Position numbers and translations under genes: made by a program. Below the pieces are notes generated by a model. The model saw only the letters and a list, made by a program, of their open reading frames with translations, did no database searches and was not told the origin of the DNA. From assembly GCA_016785225.1 (NCBI GenBank), contig JAFBJZ010000107.1, positions 2,728,001 through 2,792,000 of the forward strand: a DNA stretch of 64,000 nt, given 5' to 3'. Each line of letters starts with the position of its first letter. Position 1 is the stretch's first letter. The stretch comes from Psettodes erumei (Eukaryota > Chordata > Actinopteri > Pleuronectiformes > Psettodidae). Below, piece by piece: positions 40,126 to 52,500 of this stretch.

Positions 40126-43100
40126 ATGAATGGCCTCTCTCTCAGTGAGCTCTGCTGCCTGTTCTGCTGCCCGCCCTGTCCCAGCCGCATCGCAGCCAAG
40201 CTCGCCTTCCTGCCCCCTGAGCCCACGTACATCTTCCTTCCCGACCCCGAGGCAGGCCCTGCCGCGACGGGGGCGACGGGCACGACGAGTCTGAGGGCGC
40301 GGAGCGGCGCGTCGGTCGCTGGAAGCGGAGGGGCCGGGTCGGTGGAGGGAAGATGGAAGCTTCACCTGACGGAGAGAGCGGAGTTTCAGTATTCGCAGAG
40401 AGAGCTGGACATGACAGAGGTGTTCCTCACGCGATCCAGCCGAGGGAACCGAGTCGGCTGCATGTACATCCGCTGTGTTCCCAATGCTAGGTAGGCAATC
40501 TGAAAGGGTTACCTGCATTTTCATGTACCGTTTTAACAGTTGTAGTTGATCAGGCGTTATACTGTAGAGCTCAGCTTGTGCATCTGCTCTCAATCAACTT
40601 ATAATAACCATGTCACACTTCCTCAGAAGTGTTTTCTTGATCAGATGTTTTCATTGGTCTTCCCCCATGCACATCCAGGTCTACTTCCTTTACTTTTTTC
40701 CCTGTTGGCTCAGCTGACTCAGATTTTCTCTTCCTGAGTTTTCAGTGCATCCCTGCCTGCCACCCGTTTTAACTGCTTCTTTTATCTAGTTTCTTTTTTT
40801 TTTATCTCGTAGTTCTGTGGGAACTTGATTGTCGAGTCTTCCCTCTGCTCGCGGCTTCCGATTCATGATGAAGATATCATTTTTCAGTGAGTCAGAGGCA
40901 AAGCACGTTCAGCTATCTGGGTTTCTCCCCTGTCTTTGTGTCACCGCGTTTACTGGCAGTGATTGGTTGATGTTGTTTATGAAAAGTGATCGCATTGTTT
41001 GACCCGAGAAATGAAAGAGTATTTTATGAGATGCACGAGTATTTACCATCAGTTTGACACCCATCCTGCCGCGCTGCGCTGCTGCTGATTAATTTACCAA
41101 ATTGATTAAAAAGAAATGGACAGGCTTTTGTTACAGTCTGTGAGTCTTGTATTAATGTCTATCTAGGATGACACAAAAATGAATCCAAACTCAACCTGAT
41201 ATGGCAGAGTTATTGTCACGCCACATTCTGAGTGGAAAGGCCAAGGGCAAAGCCACGGGCCATGTGGGTTCAAAAACAAAACCACAGAGGGAGGATCTCA
41301 AAACAGTCTGCGTGGAGGAGAAGTATCAGGTTTCTCTGGAGAGCACAACATGCACTCATGAATAAAAGGCAAGGGCTAGAATAACCGGCGTTTATAGTGG
41401 ATACTCTGCTTCTCGGGTTGTTCAAAATGTCTCGAAGTAAGAGTCATTTGACATGACTCCGTCGTGGTAAGCCAATCCTCCAGCATCACAAAGACTCATT
41501 GGTGCGTGGAGTCTAAGCAAGCAGCCGCTTGTCCGGGAGGTTTAATTCAGTGTAGCTGCCACATTTGTGGTCACAGAAATGAGAAGAACTGGATTATATT
41601 TTAGGAGTGTTACTCCCTTGTTTGACTTTGTCTTATTCACAAATGTCCAGGATTTTGAACAGTGTTGAGCAAAGCCTAAAGCAAAGGTGTTAATTTTCAT
41701 GTTTTTTTTTATTTAGTGCTTTTACATAGTGGTGCTTCCCGGCCAGTTTAGATCCCATGGAAAAGGCCTGCTATCTTTAAAAGGAATCACAAAGTAATGC
41801 ATAATTGTCCGGAGACTGTAAATCTATGCTACATGTCCTGTTATAACTGAAGCTGGGGGCGTCTTCTCACCTGTTCTCACGTACGTGCGTCCCCTCAGGT
41901 TTACGGTGCTTTTCTCTCACGGCAACGCAGTCGACCTGGGCCAGATGAGCAGCTTCTACATCGGCCTCGGCACCCGCATCAACTGCAACATCTTCTCCTA
42001 CGACTACTCGGGGTACGGTGTCAGCACTGGAAAGCCCTCCGAGAAGAACCTCTATGCCGACATCGACGCTGCCTGGCACGCCCTGCGAACGAGGTATGTG
42101 ACAACATTATTGGTCCGAATGTGTCTTTCAAGGGATGATTATTGTACTGTGTCTTGTAGGCGCAGATCAAAATGGATTAAAAATGCGGATGAGGATAGAT
42201 CATATGTCCGTAAGAAAAAGAAAGAACGGGTGAAAAATGAGTAGTGGCAGAAGAACGTGATGTAAAGATAAACATGTGAAGAAGGGGTGAATGAAGGCGG
42301 CTTTGGTTCTGATCACAGAGCTGGGATGAAGAGAGCAGCTCTGCTCTCTGACAGTTGCAGATGGGAGTGAAGAAAAGTGAGACGAATGCATGAAGCGACA
42401 CAGCACCAGAGAGAATTAAAATGAAATTTTTTTTTTTGATTTTGCCGCTGGCCTCATCCACGCTGCCCTTGTTGCGTTACCAGGTTTCCTCTGCCTCTTG
42501 GGTTTTAAACAGGTATGGCATTAGCCCTGAGAACATCATCTTGTATGGACAGAGCATCGGTACAGTTCCCACTGTCGACCTGGCGTCACGGTATGAGTGC
42601 GCTGCCGTTGTCCTCCACTCGCCCCTGACATCTGGCATGCGAGTGGCCTTTCCTGACACAAAGAAAACCTACTGCTTTGATGCTTTCCCCAAGTAAGTCT
42701 CTCTCAAACACACAGTTTGATACTTTCCTATATTTTATTGGTGGTAGAAAACCAGGCCGTAAAATCCTTGTTTATCAGTCACTGGACTGTTACATATGGT
42801 TGTGCTTTCGCTGAACAGAAACAGCAACACTAAAATATTTATCTGCTTTCCCCAGACCGGCACACTGACCCATTAGAGTGTCACGTTTTATGACTTGATC
42901 CAGAGAGCCGGAGCTTTATGAGTCCAGCTGCACATCACTATTAAAGCGGCCGGCACGGCCTCCAAATTCTGACGTCCTCTCTTTCCTCATTTCTCCCCTC
43001 AGCATTGAGAAAGTGTCCAAAATCACGTCTCCGGTGCTCATCATCCACGGCACAGAGGACGAGGTGATCGACTTCTCCCACGGCCTGGCTCTGTTCGAGC

Positions 43101-43228
43101 GCTGCCCCAAGGCCGTGGAGCCTCTGTGGGTGGAGGGCGCGGGCCACAACGACATCGAACTGTACAGCCAGTATCTGGAGCGCCTTCGGCGCTTCATAGG
43201 ACAGGAGCTGACGATACAGCACGCCTGA
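40126..43228 (+). CDS. abhd17a: alpha/beta hydrolase 17A, protein depalmitoylase
   Basis: A membrane-tethered serine hydrolase that removes S-palmitate from proteins such as N-Ras and PSD-95. Coding exons: 40126-40490, 41899-42093, 42513-42692, 43003-43228; GT-AG introns, phase 2 throughout; 321 aa (human ABHD17A 310). The N-terminal cysteine cluster (C10, C11, C14, C15, C18), itself palmitoylated in the family, anchors the protein. Catalytic triad: S201 in GQSIG, D266 in HGTED, H295 in GAGHND. The oxyanion strand [13 protein letters not shown] lies near 125-137. The start [11 protein letters not shown], the [19 protein letters not shown] block and C-terminal [11 protein letters not shown] match ABHD17A better than B or C. 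Odd: residues 43-75 form a Gly/Ala/Ser/Thr linker somewhat longer than the human one. Confidence 0.96.
40491..41898 (+). other. abhd17a first coding-region intron
   Basis: A phase 2 intron. No exon or repeat family is recognised; ordinary AT-moderate intronic sequence. Confidence 0.75.
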
Positions 43229-46200
43229 CCGTCGCCATTGCCGTTTTTCCTGGTCCACTTAAAGCCACGGCTCTGTGCATCAAAGATGGGAAAGTCTTCA
43301 AGAGTCATCTAAACCGTCCCTCAGCTAACCATGGAGCCCAGGGCCGTAATGTTCCTCATACTGTGGTGCTCTCTCTTGGGGGGCGCAGTATGCTGTCAAT
43401 GGACCGTGGGCCGATGCGACACAGGAAAGGAGGAATGCGTTCATAGACATCAGAAGTGTGCGAGTGTGAAAGGAGTTAATTGCATTTAGACTGTTGGGTT
43501 GTTGGGTTTTTGTTTTTTTTTAGCAGAGACTTTAACAGTGCAGCTGCCATGTGTTAGGCGGCAGCACATATGTATACTCTACTATACAGTGCAATAAAAC
43601 GGACAGTGTCGCAGGAAGAGGAGTTTTGTTGAAATTAAGTGCAAAGAAAAGAGTCGCCGGGACAACTAACTGCTAAATTATCATGTAGGTCAATGACATT
43701 GTCGTCCACATGGAAAGTTGAACTTTAGTTTCTGCCGTTAACATATAATGATGAAGCGCGATTCTTTCCACCGACGTGTGCCGATATTCTCATCACCTCT
43801 TAAAACAGCAAACAGGTTTGTAACTAAGTTCTCAACACCGAGCCACCAGTTCTTACAAGAAGCACCTGTACAGACTAATGCAGCCCAGTGGAAAAAAAAC
43901 ACCATCACATTCAGTTTCCAAGGCGACGATTCAACTCGATTTTCTACACGTTGCGTTGGACTGCACCACGCCGGGAGGTGTTTCTCACGTCCTGTCCCCG
44001 TCATGGGTGTAGATTTGCGGTGGACAAAACTGCCGACTTGTCCACACTCCTGGGGGAAAGTAATGAAGACAATACATGGAGATGAGTTAGTTTTTCACCG
44101 TACTGAACGTTTTGCTCAGGTAACAACTCTTTTAGAAATAAGGGTCAGTGTGTTCCACGTTTGTGCGAGTTTTGTTTTATATCGAGTCAGCTAAATCTCC
44201 TCAGATCCTTTGTGCAGAGGGATTTCTCAAATCTTATTCATCAAGTAGGATGTTTTGGGTTTTTTTTTTTTTTAACCTTTCGACTTTTAACCGAGTGATG
44301 AACCAAACTAAGATCCCAAAACTGAGGTACAGACCGGGCCCTGAGCTTGGTGAGCCGTTCCAACCTTAACGTTTGTCTTTCTCGCACCGCTGGATTCTCC
44401 GCACCATCCTTCAGTCTTTTCTGGGATACTTTTACGTCCCGGTGAGGGAGCGAGATCGGCTGTGTTAACGGACGAGAAAAATTCCTCCGGCTCCTTCGTT
44501 CGGCGGAATGTCTGAGAGCGTGTTCGCCCTGTCCTTTTTCGTTTCGCTCTTGTTTATGTCTCACACCAGTAGGTCACAGCTGTCGGCGAGGTTCCTCTTT
44601 CCTCTCAGTGTCTGGAACAGAGAAGCAACACTAAAATTAAACAGGCCACGGTTTTCTACCTCCAGCCCGTTTTTATCTCTCTTTGTTTTGAAGATCTGTC
44701 TGACAGCCGTCTTACTCATGTGCTCGCCGTCTCAGTTGAAAAAGTATATGAAAACTTCACTTTGGAGTCAAGTTGGCGGCGTCTAATTTTAATAACGCTT
44801 GAGCTCTCGCTTTGTGAGTAATGAAAATCACTCCCACCCTTCTGCATATAGGCACAGGAACACTCTTTTCTCACGATACAGCAGTTTCATTTCATTAGAG
44901 TTTTCTTTTCCAGCTTTAACGGCATCGGGAAAGCTCCTACTAAAATACAAATTCGACAGGTGAACAGTGTCATATGTCGACAAACGTGGCAACCTCCACT
45001 TTATAAGGTCAGGTTAAACTAGACAGCGAATAGGCTGTGTGAAAGTTACAGTCAGCTACTTGGTAACACTATTGATTTTACCACGCTGAATTGAGTACAA
45101 GAGTGGCACAGCGGCTTTTCTTGCTGCTAGTGTGACATTTGTAGTCATAGAAAACGGTTGTCGATGTGTTGTTTTTTTTTGGCATCCTTGTGGTTTATTG
45201 TTCTTGCGCTGATTATTTGGGGAAGTATCACTAATCATTTGTCCCGTTTTGCTGCAGATGCCGTCTTGTTTTTTTTCTGTGACATTTGGTACAAGATCGC
45301 ATCAGCTGGCTGCCAGCTGTAGAAGTCACCGTAAAATAAATTATAATCTTTCAAACTGGCTTCACTTTCACATCTGTCTCACAAAGTGTGTCTTGCAACC
45401 AGACATGAGGTGCAGTCCACTGTATCCGTCTTCACGGTGCAACTCTGAGTGGCACAAAGCCACAGAAGTTTAAAGCTATTTCCCAAATACATTTTTCCAA
45501 GGGCAAATATATGTATATTTGAACTTTGTACATTGAATGTTGCATTGTTCAAGTGAAAACTGAGATTACAGCTTTCTGACAGACTTGTTTTCAAAGAGAA
45601 GTCAGGATTTTCAGGCTTTCTCGTTGATGTATGAACCAAAATCTGACCTTACTTTTTTGTGGTTTATCCAGTGTATCTGCTGTTCATGTTCATATCTTTG
45701 TATCCAAAGACAGCCATGTTCAAATTTAAGCTCTTTTATTAATTTTCTGTTTATCTGTACGCTTGGTTTGATCTTTTTCCACTACTCAGTTGGATACAAA
45801 TGAAATGCACGTCTGTTGTATTGCTACATAATTATGTTCTATCACATCATGTCGGGCTTGGAATATGCAAGAATGGAGTTTAAATAGCAGAAGTTAACCA
45901 AATTGTGAGTGTTTATAATTTATCATTTGTGCAAATAATAGAATTAAGCAATACAGTGTGTTGGGATTATATTTAGAAAAAAACTGTGTGGGATGATCAA
46001 AGAAGAGTGACAGAAGAGCTTCAGGCAGACACATGAAAAGCTTTTTGTTGAAAAAGGCGTAACACAGCTATCAGTTATGTCATCACACATTGTTATCCAT
46101 TGTTTATTGACCTGTCTTATTTTTAGTTTTTAAAGATTCTGTCTTTTTCAAGAATGAAAGAGAATAAAGCTAATAAAACATAATCAGAAAGTGACCCTTC
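43229..46200 (+). other. abhd17a: abhd17a 3' untranslated region and beyond
   Basis: No coding sequence after the stop codon. A canonical AATAAA at 43593-43598 gives a short 3' UTR of about 370 bases. Two closely spaced signals at 46163-46168 and 46172-46177 would extend it to about 2.9 kb. The long T-rich, AT-rich stretch between them fits a distal 3' UTR but could be plain intergenic DNA. Confidence 0.45.
43593..43598 (+). terminator. abhd17a: abhd17a polyadenylation signal
   Basis: AATAAA in the context GTGCAATAAAACGG, followed by GT-containing sequence within 30 bases; 365 bases after the stop codon. Confidence 0.6.
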
Positions 46201-47900
46201 ATATGGCTCTGTTTTTTGTTCGAGCTTTTTTAAAGCGTTTCCTCCATGACTAAAGTGCCGCCTGTAGTGGAAACCCTCACAGACCCGATTGAGACAGATC
46301 CTAAAAGGGCTTGAGTGAATAATTGTCTGATGAGTAAATGAGTCTGTAATTGCTTGGTTGCTTGGTTTTTCTTCTCGTCTATAAAGACTTGTGTGTTGGG
46401 ATGGGCTTGTTTTCATCTGGGCCAAAAAAAAAAGTTCAAATGTCTTAATTAAATCAGTCCCCAGGACTCAGGTCTATCCCAGCCCCACTGGCTTCCACCA
46501 TGTTGAATTGTGGGAAACAGACACAGATGGATTGTAAGCTGCACTTCAACTCCCTAACACACACACACACACACACACATTTGTGCCAGCTCTTTTTCAG
46601 CAGACTACGTAAACAATCTGGTGTCTCACTCAAATGCTCTTACGGATTAAAAGCAGCTGCGAGCTGCACATCCTTCTTCGTAAGGCAATGTTAGTGCAGC
46701 CTGACCTGCTGCATCAAACATCACCCCTCCACACTCAGATGCACTGACTTTCACACAGCCCTGAGCATGCGAACCCTTTTATGCTGAGATGCATCAAAGC
46801 ACATTGGATGTGCTCATCCACAAGACTGGAGACTTGTGATCTGGAGTGCTGAACTTGTGGTGTGGTGAACCTTTAGACCAAGCTGCACACCAGCACGAGC
46901 TCATGAGAATCACACACGGGCCTCCCTGTTTCTTCTGCATATCTTTAACCAGAGAGTATAAAGGGGTGGTTGAGGAAAGAAACAGGGCTCGAGGAAAGGA
47001 AACAAAGTGCTGCTGATTTGAATTATCACTGGATGGATGTTGGCACCTTGTGTCAACTGGTTTCAATGACCTGATGGCCTGACTGTGACACCAGACTGCA
47101 GATAACCTCTGAAGTCTGTTTAGCTTGTCTTGAAAAATGATCACACAATATAAAAACAGTGCAAATATGTACACAAATATATCAAACTAATGTCTAAGCT
47201 AAGCAAAAGTCACAGCGCTCCCACGTCCCAAACCTTAAACCTGAGAAAGTTGAACAAATTTCACAAATTGACTCTCCTCCATCTGTACCAAGTTTATTTG
47301 ACTGTGAACTGGTGGAGTCCAACTCTTGGGGATGGTTTCATAAACTTTTTCACACTTTGGCTCTGTCATTATTTCATTACTACTGAAAGTACAAGGCCCC
47401 TGGATCTTTACAACTGTAACATGTTGGTTGTATGAGTTGTACCTAAAATGGAAACATACACACACACTGATCATTTTTGGATTTCTTTCAGCTGCATAAA
47501 GTAGTAAAAGTCAAAATACTATACTCTGTATAAGATGACTCTGACTTGTTGCTCATAAAATAAATATGCAATGCTTGTTTTTTAAATCAAATTCTACAAA
47601 TTCCCTCCAAAAAAAATGCATGTTAGCTATTTGATTCCTGGAAAAGTTTGACTAGCGCAGCAAACCCAACTTCAGGAAAGGAAGGTCATGACTGCTTCAC
47701 TCAAGTCAGCAGAAATGTCTTCCACTCAGCAAAGATAACTTGGGCTGTGTCCAGAACAGCCTCTGGTCCTTTTTCCCCACAATGTCAATCAAGACAGGAG
47801 AGAGCAAGCTGTCCATCATGACACAAGGGCAAAGCAGAGCTGCCTTCACCTGGCCAGTGCTTTGAAAACACACGGGACAGCCATCATGATAATGATAATA
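46201..47900. other. convergent intergenic stretch between abhd17a and rgl1
   Basis: The two genes point at each other here. It contains a short (AC)n at about 46557-46580 and no supported exon. Small open frames on both strands look random. Confidence 0.6.
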
Positions 47901-47901
47901 A

Positions 47902-47911
47902 TTTATTTATT
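47902..47911 (-). terminator. rgl1: rgl1 candidate polyadenylation signal
   Basis: Overlapping TTTATT copies on the plus strand read AATAAA on the minus strand, about 1.65 kb after the rgl1 stop codon. The sequence between (47912-49553) has no coding potential and is the probable 3' UTR. Other weaker signals cannot be excluded. Confidence 0.4.
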
Positions 47912-49553
47912 CAGGTAGAAGAAGAGTCTTTGGCAGTGAGGAACACAGGAACTGTGGGTGACTTAATGACAACATTTTAAAATGAAGTGCTGCGTGGAGA
48001 CAAGTGGCTGAGCTAACAGTGAACCTGTACTAATAACCAACAACATAGACTGGTTGCGCTAACCTGTAATCATGGCACAGCACAATGACATGAACGTGTG
48101 GAGAGCAACTCAAAAGGAAGTGTTTATCTGCACGTGTGCTACTATTAACATGGACAGGTGATAAACTGTTGGTGAAACTGCAATGGATGAGGACAGACAG
48201 TTAAGTGTTTACTGTGTAAGGAGTCTTTTTTTTTGGCTTCTGTGAGTATCGTGAGGTAAAGAGTCCCTCAGTTAAGATTTCCAAATGTATCACAGTATAA
48301 AAAATTAGTACTGGCTAAAATATGACACTTTATGAACTCCATCACGTTTAAAACCCCAAATCTCCAATCTGGTTTACCTTTCTGGCCTGAATCGTGTTAC
48401 AAAAACATATTTCTTTTTTAAAAAATGCAACAATTACAAACAAAAATAGTATTTAATTTTGTGTGAAACCACTAACAGAGCAGCTCACTCATTTTTCTGT
48501 ATTCACATCCCATTGGCATCTCCTACCAACTGACAAGTGCAACTCTATAGTTCATATAATGAAGGGCAAAGAGGTACATGTATGCATCAGTTTGAGACAA
48601 CGTGCGCTGTGCTTTCTGTTCAGTGAGACACTTCCCTCCGTCGTATAGCTCCTCTTTTTTTCCTTCTTCCAAACAAGCACAAGAAAGCACAGCAGCACAA
48701 ATTGCATCACTACGCCCCTAAGATAGGGCAGGTAAGGCCATTTCAAAATTTGCTTAGGACTTGTTAAAACCAAGTACTGGAACCAGTCAGAATGCACGCA
48801 ACAACTGCATTCGTCACACAGCTCACAATATGAGAGGGGCTGAACACACGCACACATACACTGTGCACATGGTGGACATGGCAGGTAAACATGTCCAAAG
48901 TGGGGAAATAATGACATCACAGCTCCTGTCAATCACTTCATAAATATCATTCAGAATACTGTCAGAGGTCCATTCGCCCATCAATAAAGGCAGTGGGACT
49001 GGGAACGCAGTCCACTTCTCTTTCTGTTCCACCATCCGTCTTCTACTGCTGCATTCATCACTCTTCTATTACCAGAAAAGTTATTATTCAGCGACACAGA
49101 CATCACAGGACAAAATATAGAAGTACATTTCAATATCGGAATACTGTTGGAGGTCAGGAGTTTGTTCGGCTCCCAGAACATGTGCAAAAACCTGTCGTCG
49201 TCATGAGCGCTGCATCACTCTGTCACAGGCATCACTAGTCAAAGGCAATAGTCCTACTGGCTCAGCAGTCACGCTACACATCCGTGTTCAATATTAAGGC
49301 TGGACAAAGGGATGGAACTGCACAGGAGAAGTGGTGAAATAACAGTCTGAGTGGACCACTTCATAAGTCTTAGAGCTCACTGGGATCCATCTGGTCCTTC
49401 TTGAATCCATCCATCCCCCAGAGCTTCCTCAGGTCCATATGTCCGTCCCACCCTCTCCACCTAAAACCCAACATTTTTCATCCAGTCCGTGCCCTGTATT
49501 GTCCTGGGTTAGTAGTGTTAAGGGCAAACGGCTGCTGGGTCGTAACGGTCCAG

Positions 49554-52500
49554 TCACAGCGTGACTTTGCTCAGTCTAAGCGAAAGGCTCGAGCGGTGTT
49601 GGGCTCGAGGGAGCGTGGAACTGCACCGGCTTCGCAGCTGGACCGGCCGACTCGCCGAGCCTCGCACCCGCAGCAGGAAGTCAAAGTTAGCCGAGGTGTT
49701 CATGGCGTAAAAGACATTTGCGTTGTCTGGGATCACCAGCTCTAAGAAAAGGACACAGACCGGTTGTAAGTGCTCATTGTCAGTGCTCCGAGTCAGCAAC
49801 ACATGGGTCACTGTGGTTCATTGAGTTTGGAAAACAGCTGATCAGTGGAATGATTTACAATTTTAGTAATTAGAATGCTGAAATGATAAAACAGTGTGTT
49901 TTATATAGTAACTGCTGCAGCAACTTCTGTTTAACTGCATTCACTGTTACCTGTAACTATATGTAACTATATGCTTTGGAATTATACTGTCTATGAAAGA
50001 GGTAATTTGAGGCAATTTAGCACAAGGCTTCACACAGAAGCCAACATTTAGCTGGGGACCTCGACTTGAGGAAGTGTCGGTCTGATAATTGGATATGGTA
50101 CGCATGAATACAAAATCATCACACAAGACTTTCAAGGATCCCAGAGGATCTGGACTGAAGAAAAATTTATGATCCTTAATTTAAAAGTAGAGCCAGATTT
50201 TACCTCTCTCCTCAGAGATGACTTGTACCAGCTCGTATCCCTCCTCCGGCTCCACCTCCAGGTTGTGCTTCGCCATGGCTCTAGAAATTACAGCTGGAGT
50301 CTTGTCTTGATTGGTCAACTATTTAGATGAGGAAAAGACAAAATTAGGCCATACAGGTTTTAACAACAATGGTGTAAAAGCGTAAAGCAACACATATTTA
50401 CTCACCAGTATGCTTTTGTAGAGATTCCCGTTGCCGTGCTCCAGACTGACTCTTATGATGCACGCATCCTGGGCCTGGGTGTTATAAGCTGGGGTTTGAC
50501 TCGGGAAACTGGGGGACATAGGCGTGAGGGAAGCCGAGCGTCTGTGGGTGCAGGAGGGCCCAGGGAGGGAGGGAGACGCTGGAGTCGCAGAGACGCTGGC
50601 TGTCGAGGAGCTGGTGTCCATGGAGTGGAGTGAATTACAAGAGGAGGATTCTGATAGCTGAGGAAACGCACAGAGAGACAGAACCATAACTCAGTCATTT
50701 TTGTGGATAAAAAAAACGGAGCCTCTGATAATCTCCTGACTGGAGTAAAGGGATTGTGCAAATACTGTTCCATATTAATTCCACAACTCTGTCCATTATC
50801 AGGGCTTAATTTTCCTCACCAAAATCATCTTGTAGAAAATAGGATCAATATGTCAGATCTTTTGTTATTGCACCGTCTCTCCTCACCTTCACTGTGGGGA
50901 TCCAAAGAAAATGTTCCTAATACTGGGAGGGAGGCTCTTTCAGCCCTCCTTCCCACCCTCACACAGTGTGTGACCAAAAGAAATGGATTATCTTAAAGTC
51001 TTAACTCACCTTGGTTTGCTGGGAGTCAGAGGTGTGAGTGGGGGGGGCGAGTCCTTCACTGTCTGACGGGCTGCTGGAGTCACTGGAGGACACGCTGACA
51101 GAGTCCATGCTTTCCCCCGAGCTGCCAGTGGGGGGCGATCGCGGCGTCTCTCTGACTGGAGAACTGGCTGCACTGTTGTCTGTTCCCAGGAAAAGCCTGG
51201 AAAATACAGATGAAAAAAATGAATTGGTCACAGCAATGTCTTGCTTGAATGTAACAGTGTGACATAACCAGTGAGGAAAAGTATATTATATGGGCTCCGC
51301 TTCAGCCATTCATTCTAACCCCCAGCCCATATTAGACTTTTAACCTTTATTTTCTGGATGTACTCACAGACTGAGTCTCTTCACCATGCTTTTTCGAGGT
51401 TTGGGCGAAGTTGGGCTGCTGTCGCCAAGACCTTCAATCTCGCAGGACAAGGCATAGCTGTAATAAAGAACATTATTAATAAACCTTACACATTGTGAAG
51501 CATTACCAAGTCATGTGCTCAGAGGTTTAAAGTACCATGAATGAAGGGAGAAGAAAAAAACGATGGACAAAACACGTACAATAGATCAGTAGGGAGTAAA
51601 GAAGTGACATAAGAACAGCAGGGAGAAGCGAGGAGAAAGGAGAGAAGGAAGCTTCTATTGTGTGTTTGTTAACAATAGATCCAGCAGACCGTGACCTCAT
51701 GCACTAATTTGCTTGTTATCTAATGGATAATGGTGCAGTTGAGAAAGAAGGGATTCTGTACCTTTCCTCCTCGCTGAGCTGAGCCTGGCTCTTAAACCAG
51801 CGCAGGAACGTCGACTCTGGAGTCAGACAATAGCTGTTACAGGCCGACTGAAGCAGCTTGATCTGGGCGATCACCTCAAACTCCTGCAGAGGCGGAGAGA
51901 AAAGTCACCAGCGTTAGATCTGTGTAACCGCCGAGATGTGGCGCATGCCAGCAGAGCTCGTCGTGCGTTTAATGTCACATGGCGTAATAACGTCGGAGGA
52001 GGCGGATGGCTTCACTCACCCTGCGTCTCTTCTCGAAGTTGATCAGACCACCCTGCGGAGGACACAAAGAGCACGCTATCAGACCCTGAGCATCACATAC
52101 CAGTGGCTGCTTAGACAAACAGCATTAGGTGGATCACTCCAAAAACGGGCCGACAAAATTCCTCACGCACTCATGGAAACTCAGGCCCCTGCTCTCTGAC
52201 AGCGGTTAAACAGACAGACCCTTAGATCTGCAGAGTTGTGTAAACTGGCAGACACGTCCTCTCAAATATCGAAAAAATACACACACAAGAACAAACAGGT
52301 CTCCCACACACAATTGGCAGGTGTTATGGATGTTTTTTTTTTTACCTCTACTAGGTCAGGCAGGGCTGTATCCAGCATGGTTAGGTCAGTAAGAAAAGTC
52401 CCCAGGTATGGTATTGTTCCTTGCATTGCTCCCTATGGAGACAGAGTTATTTGATTACTTAAATAATCACGTAAATTCACTGAGGTGCCACAATAAAGTC

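Noticed and set aside
44241..44564. 107-codon basic minus-strand open frame
   Set aside because: Lies in the putative abhd17a 3' UTR on the opposite strand, is Arg/Lys-rich from simple composition, and has no domain.
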